From Dipteris shenzhenensis (Eukaryota; Polypodiophyta; Polypodiopsida; Gleicheniales): a DNA stretch of 64,000 bases. Within the stretch, counting starts at the first letter, position 1. Every line of letters begins with the position of its first letter. Shown piece after piece: positions 44,000 to 56,130 of the stretch. The DNA lies in NCBI GenBank assembly GCA_047967505.1, contig CM106540.1. One strand, written 5' to 3'. The notes under the pieces are model-generated. The model was not told the DNA's origin, ran no database searches, and saw only the letters and a list, made by a program, of their open reading frames with translations. A program made the translations under genes and the position numbers.

Positions 44000-44165
44000 T
44001 GTCGTTTTTGGCATTGGGAACCCTCTAAAATACAGACCAGCTCACACGAGTCAGAGGTGGAAAGGGGGAGATAGGATCTTGAGAGATGCAAGCCTCCGCA
44101 AAATCTGTCCCACAGGGGAGGTAGAAGATGAGTAGCATGTACTCCTAAAATGCCGAGCCTACGCA
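44000..44165 (+). mobile_element. LINE-C-like C-terminal fragment
   Basis: The plus-strand frame reads LRKICPTGEVEDE then, after a stop, HVLLKCRAYAHIR. It is similar to the LINE-C1 end ICQLCDQGMPETEAHMVMICPYYAHIRK. It breaks at the tail of LINE-A3. Confidence 0.65.
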
Positions 44166-44171
44166 CACATC

Positions 44172-45553
44172 AGAAAGAAAGAAAGAAAGAAAGAAATTCT
44201 ATTAGAGTCTTCAGAAGACCGATGGGTCTACGAGACTGAAAGAAAACCACAGTAAGGGTGGAGCTACTGAAACGAGCATCATCACCCGTGTTGAACCCTA
44301 AGTCTGATCATACATAATCAAATACATCTAGATCTAACAATGAAAAGAAAAGAAAAGGATTGGAGCGGAGCGGAATCCTCCGTATGTCATGTCGCCCTGG
44401 CTGGTGCATAGCCGGTGATGGGACGTTGGCGCCCGTCAAGGTGTGCCGTGCGTCTCAATCTCCTGGACGAGGCTCGACACAAGACCAGAGCCACCGTGAC
44501 TCCCATGGGACGTATCCCGGGTCTAAACAATGACGAGAGGTCTCCAAGAGTGATCTGTGTCCCCCCTTGATGTCTCATGTGTCGTGCTGCGATCGTCGGG
44601 TCAGGGTCTCTGTCACGTCTGTGGCTAGAGACTGGACAATCAATGTCACTCGATGGGAAGAACTCTGTGATCCTACTTTGAGAGGTGTCTGATGATGTGG
44701 CCAAGCCTCGTCGCCTGAGTAAGTACTCTCTGTGTCGGACCCCCTCGTGAATGAAGGCCGCGAGGCATCTTTGATCTGGGTAGGCGAGGAATCTGGAAAG
44801 GAGCCTAGAGCTGTCTCTGAAGAGGCAGTGGTAGCGACCTCAAATCTCGTAGTACACTGGGCACCTAAAAATAAAATGCTCCTCCGACTCAACCTCCTGA
44901 TAGTCGCACAATATGCATAAGCGATGCTCCCTAGGAATCCCCTCTGTTCTGCCGCTCTCTATGAGGAGGCGGTGTGATGATATCCGAAACTGTCCGATGG
45001 AGATCCGTACTGAGTGAGGCATATGAAGCTCAGTGTACCCCGGTGGTGTGATGAATCTCTCCTCCGAAATACGAAGACAGTAATCTCTGTAGAAACTCAG
45101 CTTCACTGGGAGCTCCCTCGGCTCCAACCAGGTCCTAAAGGTGTGTAGCTGCAGGAGATCCTCTCGAATGACCTGGTTGGTGTGTGGCCTAATCGGGATG
45201 GTGGGTGGGAGTACCGGAGGGGCATCTAAACTGTATTGAAAAGGAGGTATCCTATCGATGTGGAACCCTAGTCTCACAAACCATCTGTGAGTCCGTGCAT
45301 ACTAGGATCGCTCGTCTCCCTCTGCTGCCAACCTCATGGAGGAATCGAGAGCCAACCATGGCAACCTCTGTCTCCCTGATGTGCAGTCCCCATATGATCT
45401 AACCCGGTATAGATATGTGATGGTCTGAAAGGCTACATCTAGCTGGAGTGGAGAAACACCAAACTTGGCCTGAATGATGTGATGTGGTACAGGCGGTTTC
45501 CCCTGGATCATCCATGAGAGCATGAGGATCTACAGGCGCTCTACCCGTGTCCA
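44172..45553 (-). mobile_element. LINE-A3: 5'-truncated copy with (TTTC)n tail
   Basis: The tail is at 44173-44196 and the hairpin AGACC-CATC-GGTCT at 44216-44229. Minus frames carry TRFEVATTA.. and (44840-45277) LLQLHTFRTWLEPRELPVK, YRDYCLRISEERFI and ILCDYQEVESEEHFIFRCPVYYEI. 45302-45523 covers the thumb-adjacent part. The 5' edge near 45553 lies at the WTRVERL segment of RT. Confidence 0.87.
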
Positions 45554-45619
45554 TACCTGGACCACACCTGGACCAGGACATCTTGGGCCCCCGCTAAATG
45601 CTTGGGACTCCCTATTGGC

Positions 45620-46260
45620 TGCGATACACAGCATCAGGGCCCGTTAGGCAGAGCTGACACATTACACCCAGGAGTAGACCCAATACACCCAAGAGCAGGC
45701 CCGCATTATACAGGAGCAGGGCACCCTTATCCAGGGACTCAGACACGACATCACACAGCTTCAAGAGGAGCTCGTGACCCTCAGAGCAGCACCTGGAGGG
45801 ACCACAGTCACAGAGATGGAGGCACAGATAGCCACGATACAGTCGGCTATAGCAGAGACGACTAGATGGGTGGACGTGACGAAACGGGAGCCCGCAAAGG
45901 CAACCGTTCAACCGCCATATAGGAGCAGTAGCAGAGGGCCTCGAAGGCCCTCAACATCCAGGTACGAGGGATCATGCGAGACAGCACCAGCACCACTACG
46001 ACGCCCATGGAGGAGGCGATCACCTTTGTGACCACCATTATGGGAGTCCCCAACCATGGCATAGAGGGAGCATGGCGTGTTGGGAGAGATCCCAACCGAG
46101 AGCAGCCCCTAGTCATTTGCTTCAGAGATTCACATGCTCGACTAGCGACACTCCGACGGCGAGCCTCTCTACGAGAGCATCTCACCCTGTCCATGGACGA
46201 GGATTTGACACCACTACAGATTGAGGAGCGACGAGTTTTTCTATAGCAACGGGATGTTGC
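45620..46260 (+). pseudogene. LINE-A2 ORF1 (coiled-coil, L1-ORF1p-like)
   Basis: A Gln/Glu-rich heptad region (EQARIIQEQGTLIQGLRHDI then TQLQEELVTL, about 45690-45785) predicts a coiled coil. A basic Ser/Arg segment follows. After a frameshift, the frame 45974-46246 has GAWRVGRDPN then PLVICFRDSHARLATLRR and LTLSMDEDLTPLQIEERR. This pattern (R.G..... RP.I..F......... L....DLT..Q...R) matches the C-terminal domain of L1 ORF1p-type proteins. It ends near 46245. Confidence 0.72.
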
Positions 46261-46399
46261 CCGCAAGGAGGAAAAATGGGCTGTGGTTCGAGATGGTAGG
46301 TTGCTGACCGGCACCCGTTAGGCTCCCACCCGTACCTCCTAGGGGAACGGGGCCTATGAGACTCAGGTTTTCGAGACCTAGACTACACCATTTGGAACT

Positions 46400-47994
46400 G
46401 TAATGGTATCTTATGGTCAGACCCAGGGGAACTTCTTGGAGTCTTATACAGGACGAGACATAGTCTTTTACACGGAGACACACCAGAGCCCAGAGCGTCC
46501 ACTACCGATAGTCAGTGGCTACACATGGGAGTCAGCCTTCAGGGATGAGACGAGGGATACAGGAGGAGTCCGAGGATCAGGCGGGGTCGTAGTATTGTAT
46601 AGGTCTTCCCTCGTTGGAGCCATCTCCATTGAGAGGAAGGATGCACACTCCCGATTCATGTGGATCCGGATCCGACGCACAAACACCCATGACCTTTTCA
46701 TAGCAATATGCTACTTCCCGCCAGACACATCCCACTTCGCCAAAGTGGCACGAGAGGAGGGTGAGACATCGCCATATGCACCCTTACATCAGGATATCCT
46801 AGACCTTTCAGCCCGTGGGGAAGTTCTCCTCGTTGGGGACTTCAACGCCAGGACGAGCACGCACCAGGAACGACTCTATCATGCTACCAGACATGGACCT
46901 AGATGGAGCAAGTATGACCAGGACCTCATCGGACCGACACGAGCCTGTTACACCATATGGACACGCGCTCCTTGATCTAGGCAGGATGCATGATCTCATC
47001 ATCTACAACGGGCTCGACCTATGGCCCTCCTCAGGTGGTTTTACTTGCTTCCCACACGGGGGGGGGGGGGGGGCACTAGTGTAGTAGATTACATCATGGG
47101 ATCCCCTACCTTCACTTCATGTATCACCGACTTCACCGTAGCACCACTCCCTCCCCAGGAGCTGATCACACATACCTATTCTTCACTATCGCTACCCCAC
47201 GCTTAGCCACACCACACACACCACATAGGAAGCATGACACCTACCACGGCATACACTTTGATCACAGCCTCTCATCGGCCTACTCTGGACGCCTAAACAG
47301 ACTCCTAACCTACATCGATCACATACCACTCATAGAGGACCATGCCACCCTGATTAGTCGCACACTCCACGAGGCTGCCCTCCAAATCTTTCCCCACACC
47401 ACATGGTCCACTACACCACCACCTCTTGGTTTTGTACCCTGCAACAATTGGTACGATGTGGAGTGCAAGGCTTATCGCCGACAGCTCTGATTTGAAACCA
47501 GATGTCACCTCCTGAACACACTAGACACGGTACGCAAATACCGACATCTCGTACGTCGGAAGAAGTAGGCATTTCTTCGTCGAAATGAGGAGGAGCTGCT
47601 GCACATCTTGTACAGCAGCAACTCTAAGGATTTTTGGCAGAGATTCCTTGAGCGTAGGTCCCCATCACCCCTCACCGACACGAGAGTCTGGCACACGTAT
47701 GCACACCATCTTTATGATGTCCCACACCAGCCCACTGCAGATCGCCCCACCACTTGCACGTTGTTCACCAGAGGGGAGTCAAGGACGCGACATTGAAACT
47801 ACACGATGGCCGAGCGAAGGATCATGAGGGGCTATGCACTAAATTTATCGCATATGGGATCGACACGTTGGCCCCGATCCTAGCAAAGCTATTCAATGAC
47901 GTTGTTTGCCTTGGCTTACCCCGCACCTGGACACTCAACACCATCACCCCCATCCACAAGGCAGGGGATCCCATGGACCCGAGTAATTATAGGA
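46400..47994 (+). pseudogene. LINE-A2 endonuclease and linker
   Basis: The EN N-terminus reads DIVFYTETHQSPERPLPIV, GGVVVLYRSSL, RFMWIRIRR, ICYFPPDTSHFAKVA and VLLVGDFNART. Frameshifts occur near 46860 and at the G-run (47058). The linker has TLHEAALQIFPHTTW and AKLFNDVVCLGLPRTWTLNT, then ITPIHKAGDPMDPSNYRTIM, where LINE-B3 enters. Confidence 0.86.
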
Positions 47995-48002
47995 CTATCA
48001 TG

Positions 48003-49616
48003 TTTTTTTTTTTTTTTGGGCAAAAAAGAGACTTCTATTAAGTATTAAAGAAAACTGTTAGAGCAAGCTTCATACGGGAATACGGGATACACCATGCAAT
48101 GCATGAAAAGCTCAAGAGCCAAAAAGAAAGGATTGGGGCTGATAGTGCCATCTCAATCCATTAGCAACCTCCAAGAAAAAGGGAGAACCCCTCGAAACTC
48201 GAAGAAATATAGTCCTCCTAGAAGAGACTGCCTGTGAAGGGCCCTGCATGCTAGCCCATATGGCTATCAAAGTGTGAACCGTGTCACTCCAAATACCCGT
48301 GAACACCTGTGATGGGTGTATTTGGGTGTCATCCAAGGCTTCTGTGCATCTGGCTCTCCAAATGTGCCAAGAGGAAATGCTAGTCAAAATCTCCCAAGAG
48401 GTGTCCACTAAACCATGTGAAGCTCTGAAAGGAATATGTGGTACATCCTGAAGAGAGCAGGGCTCTATCATCTGTCGGCGGATCGAGAGTGCTCAAGAAG
48501 AAGGCTCACCCTCATAAAACACCTGGGGCCCAGTAATGGATAACCATGCGACCGAGCCCCAAGTCATGAAGAAAGGGGAAGTATAAAAAAAGTTAAGTAT
48601 CCGAGGAACTCCTTTCCAAACAATTCTCGCTTGATTGCAGTCCCAAAGGCAATGTCGCACTGACTCCTCTGCAGAATGACAGCGAGGGCAAGTGGGATCA
48701 GTCCCAAATCGTGATCTCCACAAGTTCACTGCAATCCCTCCATGAATAGAAAGCCAAAAGAAAAGAGTAATCTTTCTATTTCTGAGGGATTTCCAGAGCC
48801 TCCTCCAGAAATTCCTATGCAAATCTGCGGTGATGAAGAAGCTATCCCAATGGGGGGCTTTGGAGGGAATCTAACCTCTACTGCTCAGCTGTAATCTCAT
48901 GGCATTACCAACCGTGAAATGAAAGAAGGGAATCCCCCTCTCTCGGTGCCCATGATCTATCCACTCCCACTCTCCTGGGTCCCACTGCAAGCACCTAATA
49001 GGTGCACCTCCATATAACCACAACCTCCAGGATCCCAGGGCCAAGAGCAAAGAGTTGGGATCTAAGTACCACTGCAAGCCCGCTCCATGGTCCACAAAAC
49101 CAGCAATCCTCACAGGCTGAAAGGCAACCTCTAGAAGAATATCATCCGTGGATCTAGAGAGTATACCTCCATCCCCAACGTCATAGACCAGAGCATCTTC
49201 CCCGAGACCTCGAAGAGCGATCACCTGTAGAGGAACTGCTGTCCTCGAAAATGCTCCCATCCAAGTGGTGGAAGTAATAGGCATCTCAACTATCCGATCC
49301 ACCAAGATGGCTACATCTATCTGCTGAATCCTGTGTGCTACCCCTCTGAGGTGACTCAGGGACTGTAGCCTCTGATCCTCAGGTAGCATGATAAAAGCCT
49401 TCCAAGTGCCTACTGTGTAGGCGGGGCCTCTCTCCCATTCAGACCACTTCATATAATGGGAAGTGCCCAAAGGTCTGCCATGCTCATCAAGTATGCTATT
49501 GCTCCAAATGATTGGCTACCTATCAATCTCTTCAAGGGTAGAGGGCGGAACCCTTCGAAGAGTGTTCCTGAAGCTCCCCCAAGCTTTGAGGATGGCAATC
49601 ATGAGAGGAGAGGCAG
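48003..49616 (-). mobile_element. LINE-B3, 3' part with poly(A) tail
   Basis: Minus-strand L1-type element. The T-run at 48003-48017 is its poly(A) tail, directly next to the target copy. Frames: 49470-48871 (TWKAFIMLPEDQRLQSLSHL, DPGEWEWIDHGHRERG), 48822-48493 (zf-RVT: RFGTDPTCPRCHSAEESVRH then CLWDC) and 48471-48112 (GLVDTSWEILTSISSWHIW). It ends ACTTAATAGAAGTCTC before the tail. It is separated from its 5' part (56131-56874) by LINE-C1 and LINE-D2. Confidence 0.92.
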
Positions 49617-49723
49617 GAAGAAGAAGAAGAAGAAGAATATATTATCGTCCTCTGAAGACCAAAAATCGGCCTATGGGACCTAAAACAATACAAAACCTTA
49701 CATATATAAAGACTCCTCCCTCA

Positions 49724-51588
49724 AAGGGGAGGGTAATAAGAGAAACTACCTTTATGTCTAGGTGAGTTTCTGTGCTTGAAAAGCTTAGATACAAATGTTC
49801 CTAAAGCTGAGGGTGACGCCTTATGTAGCAAATCAGCCAGTCTGTTATGTCCCTCAAGAAGAGAGCTGAACTTTTTCCTAATGTGTGCATAGTAAGGGCA
49901 TATCATTACCATGTGTGCTTCTGTTTCTGGCATACCCTGGTCACATAATTGGCATATTCTGCTCTCTCTTGGCATGTCTTCCATCCTCCTATTTCAATTT
50001 GCAGCTGGTGTGATCGGGTGCGAAGTGAAGCCAAAGCCCTCCGCTTATGCATTGCCATAGGTGTGCAAATGTACTTCTGCGTGGCTGACTCCTCTGCCGT
50101 ATAAGTGGGCCAATATTGGGGGTTGATAAATGTGCAGTAGTACTCGAACTTATCTCTATTTTTAGCTGTTTGCCATTTCCTATGTAGTGCATTCAGCAGG
50201 TCACGATGAAAAGCATCTTCATCTACCTCCTCTAGTGAGTAGTTCAAGTACTCCTCTACCTCCCACTTCCTGAACCAATTTCTCAGATCTAGTGCCCATC
50301 CAGATGCCAAAATCTTGCTCTTGTTTGTCTTTTGGGGCTTTTGACTTTCTCCCCCTGCCCTCTTTGGCAGCCTTTCAGCATCCATGCCTTTGACCTTTGT
50401 AATGTATCTGAGTACCTTCTTTAAAGCATGTAACTCTATGGGTAAGCATCCTGTCTCTAGAAGTAGCAGAGAGTAGGGTGTAGTAGCCTTGATGCCAAGG
50501 TGTCTCCTAATAAAAGATTTCTGCATTTTTTCCAAATCATTCCATTTCGAGGATGATATACTCCCACCCCACACCTCTACTCCACAGAGCACTGTCTGTA
50601 TCACATATGCCCCAAAAATCATGTTTCGTACATGCCATCTTCTTGTATTGCTATTACTGCAATCATTTTCAAATTGGTAATACTTTCCCCATCCTGCATC
50701 AAGTCTCCGTTGCACACAGCTGCTCCATTTATTATTGGCTGGAATTTCAATGCCTAGGTATTTGAAGGAGTGCACTGTATCAACTGGTTGACCCATGTAT
50801 GAGATTGAGGGGGGGTTGCTTGGCTGTATAGTTTTGACTGTCATGAGTTTAGTTTTGGTAACATTAACAGCCAGCCCACTTTCCGAACAGAATATGCCGA
50901 GTATATCCATCATTTGTTGCATCTTGCTCTCACTATCAGTGAAAACAACCACATCATCTGGATAAAGAAGCAACCAAATCCCAAAACTTGCTAGGTTAAG
51001 ACTGGACAATTCTCTTTTACATGCTTCTTTGTGCACCAATTCCTCAAGTCTATCAATGCACAAACCAAACAAGGTGGGTGAGAGCGGGCATCCTTGTTTG
51101 ACCCCCATATTACTGTAGAATTCTTGTGACATCCCATCCTTACATTTCAGCTGGCATTTTACTTTCTCATAAATTCTAAAGACAACGAACCTTATCTCCT
51201 CGGGCACTTCTATGCATTGCATGCTCTCCCATAGCACGTATCTGGGCACTGTATCAAATGCCTTTTTAAAGTCAATAAAACAACAAAAGAGTGGCTTCCC
51301 CTTGAGGCGGCTTTCCTCCATCAAAACTCGGAGGGTGACTAGGTGATCCACCGTAGAGTGTTTGGGCCTGAAACCCGCTTGTCCCACTGCCCTCTTCTTT
51401 TCCTTTTCTGCCCAAATACTCAACTTTGCCTCTACTATTATACTATATAGCTTGGCTAGAGTGGAACATACCATAATGGTTCTATAGTTTGATAATTGAT
51501 CGCGGTCACCCCCCTTGTAAATTGCTTTGATCCAGTTCTCTTGCCATTCTATCGGGAAGCCATATACCAATGCTTGGTTTAATGCCAT
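49724..51588 (-). pseudogene. LINE-C1 ORF2 reverse transcriptase and C-terminus, YPDD motif
   Basis: An open frame of 560 codons runs 51588-49906. Motifs: AGFRPKHSTVDHLVTLRVLM, CCFIDFKKAFDTVPR (motif A), MGVKQGCPLSPTLFGLCIDR (motif B), LLLYPDDVVVF (motif C, Tyr-Pro-Asp-Asp where relatives have YADD), VNVTKTKLMTV and FKYLGIEI. The C-terminal frame 49984-49724 has RICQLCDQGM..EAHMVMIC, a C..C...H...C knuckle. The Pro in motif C would be expected to impair catalysis. It may be a late mutation. Confidence 0.92.
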
Positions 51589-51599
51589 TAGTATGTGCC

Positions 51600-53046
51600 T
51601 TTGCGTGTGCTTGTTGGGTCCACTTAATAAGTTCTGCCGTGAGATGTAGAGTGTCTGCCGCCTTCCCGTTTGCCATTTTCTTTAGGCCATCTTGTACATC
51701 CTCCAATGAGAAAAAGCCTTGAGTGTTGCCAAAGAGAGACAAGCTCACCATGGGCCGAGCCTTAGGATGGGTGTAGAGCTGTTGAGCGTACTCAAACATC
51801 TCTTTTTCTGTAAAATCTCCCATGATGTCATTTGGCTTTTGTTTAACTCCTCTCCATGCTCTTCTAGGTTGCTTGACAAAGTCAATTGCATCTGTCCATT
51901 CCTTTTTCTCAATATACAAACGCCTCTTTTTGCGTATGAGAGCATGTAACTGTTTCTCAGCTGCTCTTCTCTCATCTCCCATTGGAATCCCCTTCAGTGC
52001 ATTCCTAGCTGCCTTGCACTCAGCATCAAACCAGTCATTACAGGGTAGCCCTTTCTTATGCTCTTTACTGTTCTTTTTGTACCCCAAAATTGACTTAGCT
52101 GTGGTGAGAATAGCATTCTTCAGTTCTGCCCACCCAAAATTCTGTTTTCCCAGCAGGCATGCCTCTAAACTTTCAGCATACTCCATCTTTTTTGCCTCAT
52201 TTATTCTATATCCACACTCAGCTGCTGTATGCTGCTCAAAAATTGATGTGGCCAACAATATATTAAGCTCTACATAGAGTGGTTTGTGATCTGAGTCAGG
52301 AGACTTCGGGCCAAGTGAGAAATTGTGGACAAGATTACAAGCTTCCACATGAATCAATGCATAGTCAAGTACACTAGCCCCCCCGCTCGCAAGGAAACAA
52401 GTAGGGGAATTGGATTTTGGGAAAAGGGCTGTCCCATTTACCACCAACATGTGCATCCCATTCATCAAGTGCTCCAATGCTGTGCCATGTGCGTTCACCA
52501 CTTTATCCTCCGAGCATCTACACCAACCAGGGTCAATGTCTATCTCCTGGTCCTTTATATATTCTTGCTGTGTGGGATATTGAAATTGTGAGTCTCCTAT
52601 GCGTGCATTTAAGTCACCAATAAGCATAACATTTCCTTGTTTGCTGAACATGGCAATATCTAAGCATAGGTCTCCAAATGGTTGGGATGGATTAACCTCA
52701 TGTCTCTGGTAGAAGGGGATTCTCTATGAGGGATGTAGCATCCTGCAATGTACAATGGCGGATGGCTTGCTTTTACCATGATCCATATGAAGCATTTGTG
52801 GATGCCATCTTTGACTATGGAGATCCTGTCATGTAAATGGTCTTTGTATATGCATGCTACCCCTCCTTGCCCTCGTATACCTACTTGCTTTTGCCAGATG
52901 GAGTGCACCAAATAACCATCGATTTTAGGAATCCTGCGTATGTCCCTTTCCCAAGTCTCTGCAAGAAAAATAATGTCTGCATCATGTAGCACTCCGTTCA
53001 ATCCAGCCCCTTTACACCAAGGAAAGCCTCTACAATCCCAAAACAT
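51600..53046 (-). pseudogene. LINE-C1 ORF2 N-terminus: APE endonuclease
   Basis: It begins 43 bp after ORF1. DCRGFPWCKGAGLNGVLHDA then DIIFLAETWERD is the EN N-terminus with the E.W block. CYIPHRE lies close to a frameshift near 52718 (a CCCC run), then VMLIGDLNARIGD (GDLN) and SDHKPLYVEL (SDH.P active site). A linker with a Lys-rich stretch follows. A second frameshift near 51600 separates it from RT. Confidence 0.88.
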
Positions 53047-53088
53047 GATCTTCAGCTTCTTCTGGTGGGTCTCATAGGCCTCGTGTTC

Positions 53089-54108
53089 CTATAAAGCCTG
53101 TTCAGCTCCTTGCTCTTTTTTTTTTACTCGAGTCTCATACATACGTCTCCTTTCTTCTTGCTGCTTGGGGGTGCGGTCTTCTGTCACGTAGAAAGGTGTT
53201 CCCTTTAGATAAATCCTGTTGCTGTCCAAGATGATTTCCCTCTTGCGTGTGTCAAGCATTGTGCAAACAATTGCCCGATGGCTTGAATTTTCATCCCTCT
53301 TTCTTCCTACTCGGTGTGCCCCAAAGACCACAACCCCTTGCATGGCAAAATGCTCAGCAAAAAAGTCCCCAACATCCTTTGCAAGTGAGAGGGGTGTTTC
53401 CTTTTCTTTTTCAGGTAGGTCCCGTATGACGATATTTTGTGCTCTCTTTTCTCTCTCTTTGTACTCATTGGCATCCATCCCTTCTGATTTTTTTCCCTTG
53501 TCTAAATGTGCATCTGTCTGTATGTGCCCATTTATCACCTTACTTGCCCATGTCCCTAAGGTGCCTATTTCTTGCTTGCATTCTAATTGAGGCTGCTGTG
53601 CCATATTTGCTCTCATATTTTCCAAGGTCTGTTCTAGCTCAGCGACTTTCTCCTCTTGGATGACAGTCTTTTGCTCCAAACTGTCTATGGAGCTTTCATA
53701 CATGGCTACCCTTTGCTCCAGATCTGCATTCTTGTATTCTAGATGTTGGCATTTCAGTGAGATCTGATGTATCTCTTGTTGTTGACGATCCATTGTACTT
53801 TGTAAAGCTGTTAAAAATCCCTAGATTCCAGCTTCATGAGAGAAGGTGTTTGTTGCATCACCTTGGGCTGACATGAGTGGGGCTGTTAGAATGTTCCCTT
53901 GTGCAGGAATGAATGGGGCTGCGTGCCCATCTAAAATAATGGTGGGTGGCTGAGACATTTCTGTCACTTGCAAAGCACTTGTTCTAGTTAGTGTCAGAGA
54001 GAGAGAGTTTTTTATACTTGTACTACCTCCAGAGCTCTTTGCCATGGGAGTGGAGTGTGCTGCTAAGCCACTTCTGTTGATTCTTTTGTTGAGGCTAGTG
54101 GAAGCCAT
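53089..54108 (-). pseudogene. LINE-C1 ORF1 (coiled coil + RRM-like + C-terminal domain)
   Basis: The start is MASTSLNKRINRSGL. One in-frame TAG (53818-53820) follows GI, then the frame goes on through ALQSTMDRQQQ. Ignoring it, the protein has about 339 codons, the usual size of L1 ORF1p. The middle is a heptad-rich coiled coil (NADLEQRVAMYESSIDSLEQ, EEKVAELEQTLENM). An RRM-like QNIVIRDLPEKEKET and a CTD follow (FGAHRVGRKRDE, RAIVCTMLDTRKREIILD, YVTEDRTPKQQEERRRM). The TAG may come from CAG. Confidence 0.88.
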
Positions 54109-54525
54109 GATTAATCCTGTGGCGCATCAAGAAACTGATGATTGGCGACACGCGCGATAAAAAATAGGTGTAACAGGTATAGAAGTACCAGGGGCGATTA
54201 GATGGCGCAAGAGGATCCTGACGGTCAACCGCGTTCAACCGCGTTGGGGTTTTACCCCTCTTTTGGAGCTGATGGTGGCCTCAGATTGGCGATCCGAGTT
54301 GAGGAAAGGCTTTGAACTTCATTCGCGATTGCCGCGTGCGGCGGATAACAGCAAGACAAGATACCACAAACATGTATGGAGATTACAAGCACAAAAGGAT
54401 CCTAACGGGCAACCGCATTGGGGTTTTACCTCCCATTCGGAGCTGTTGGTGCGGTCCAAGCCGCCATCCGAGTTAAGCTAATTAGGCAGCAGAATGAGGG
54501 AGAGGTAGGGGCAGCAGGGAGGGGG

Positions 54526-56130
54526 AGAGAGAGAGAGAGAGAGAAAGAAAGAAAGAAAGAAAGTGTATTATTGTCCACTAAAGGCCAAAATGGGCCCATG
54601 GGACATCAAGAACTCTGCGTACAAGATAGCACAAAATCAACGTGCCACAAAGAAGAGGCATCGTCGAATATCATCTAAGTGCTACGCAATACAATGCAAG
54701 TGAAAGTACATAATGTCAAATCCGAGCCTAAATACAAAGTAAGCTAGATGCAAGGAAACCGCCCCTGGGTGCCAAAATGGGGGGATGAGTACAATATGTC
54801 AATGCAAAGATACAAGTCCATGTATCACGGAGTCTGAGAACCAAAATAATACTGGAAATCCTGTCCATCGACTCTGCCTCCTGCTATGAGAGTACAAATC
54901 TGAGCAAAAGTGAGGTGAGCGGCTGGTAGGGCGAGATCTCCATGAGTAAGTCTCCTCCGAAAAGCTGCCATCATCCTGGATCGTCTGGAGATGAAGCGGC
55001 GAGTACGTCCCCTATGTAACAAGATCCTGCGGCGTCTACAAACCATCTCATATGTACATCCACAGGGTGGAGGCATGTGTCCTGTGTGAGCTCTGACCTC
55101 CTCGTGCTCCTCCTGATACCTGTCATCTGGTATAGCGTGTGTCTGAGCTCTATCGGGCTGGGCTCTATCACGCTCCGGTCTGTGCTGATGGTCTCTAAGG
55201 TAGTGTCGTCGAAGCATAGTGGCCTCCCTGACATAAAGAGCTAGGCAATGCTGATCCTCATAATCCATCACTCGTGAGAGAGGTCCAAAGCCATCCGTGA
55301 AGAGACAGTGGAATCTCCCTCTGATCTCATAATATAGCGGGCATCTGCAAATGAAGTGCTCCTCTGACTCCACCTCTCCCATGGTGCAACAAGAGCAGAT
55401 CCTGGTCTCTCGGCCTGGACGCCGTCCATCCTCCATGCGTCGCATCCTACCAGCCTCTATCTCGAGCTGATGCGAAGAGACTCTAAGCTGGCCAAGGGCA
55501 ATCCTCAGTGAGTGGGACATGTGGATACCTGTGTAGCCTGGTGGAATGACAAATCCATCCTCTGAGATCCGAAGGAAGTGGTCACGATATGTGGCCATCT
55601 TCGTCGGAAGCTGCGTGGGATAAATCCAAGTGCGGTACGTATGAAGCTGCAGCAAGTCTGCTCTCGTGACCTGACTAAGCTCGTGGCGAGTCAACTCGAG
55701 ATGAGGGGCATCTATGCTGTATCGGAAGGGAGGCAGTCTATCCATGTCTAGTCCAAGAGATGTGAGCCACCTAGTGAGTCTGAAGTACCAGCAGTATCGG
55801 GCCCCAGATCGTGCCAACTCCATAGAAGATGCAAGTGCTAACCATGGCAACCGAGCTCTGCCTGCTGCTGAGTCTCCAAACTCCCTAACCCTGTGCAAAT
55901 ACATGACCGACTGAAACGCTGCATCCAATGCAAGGGGAGTAGCTCCAAACTCTGCTAGCATGATCTCGTGCGGAACTGTAGCCTTGGCCCTAATGAGCCG
56001 AGAGAACATGATGATCTGTAACCTCTCTACTCGTCTCCAATCTGCAGCGCCAAGGTCTCCTGCCCAGAAAGGAGCTGCATACATCGCAGCTGGTCTCACC
56101 AATGTGTGAGAGAGAGAGAGAGAGAGCTGA
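54526..56130 (-). mobile_element. LINE-D2: 5'-truncated copy
   Basis: The tail (GAAA)n plus (GA)n is at 54526-54562 and the hairpin GGGCC-CATTTT-GGCCT at 54582-54597. A 448-codon open frame (56171-54825; the first about 25 codons are neighbour sequence) encodes AAMYAAPFWAGDLGAADWRR, LQIIMFSRLIRAKATVPHEI, YRDHFLRISEDGFVIPPGY, the GEVESEEHFICRCPLYYEIR zinc region and a single Arg-rich unit. It is open for its whole length and so is fairly young. Its sibling LINE-D1 has the unit duplicated. Confidence 0.9.

Larger units (their letters stand above)
45554..48002 (+). mobile_element. LINE-A2, first part (ORF1, EN, linker)
   Basis: This is the most 5'-complete LINE-A. It includes ORF1 and the whole EN domain and stops at the target site AGGACTATCATG (47991-48002). 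The same 12 bases recur at 56875-56886, where LINE-A2 resumes. A run of 16 G lies at 47058-47073, where LINE-A1 has 7. Confidence 0.9.
49617..54525 (-). mobile_element. LINE-C1: near full-length L1-type LINE, (TTC)n tail
   Basis: The tail (GAA)n lies at 49617-49636 and the hairpin AGGCC..GGTCT at 49656-49672. ORF2 (53046 to about 49724) and ORF1 (54108 to 53089) are both recognisable, with few lesions. About 4.9 kb in total, it is the best-preserved LINE in the window. Its 5' end meets the tail of LINE-D2. Together they form the insertion 49617-56130 in LINE-B3, flanked by GAGAGGCAG. Confidence 0.9.

Noticed and set aside
47058-47073. Run of 16 G as a functional G-quadruplex
   Set aside because: The sister LINE-A1 has 7 G at the same place. 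It looks like slippage in dead sequence.
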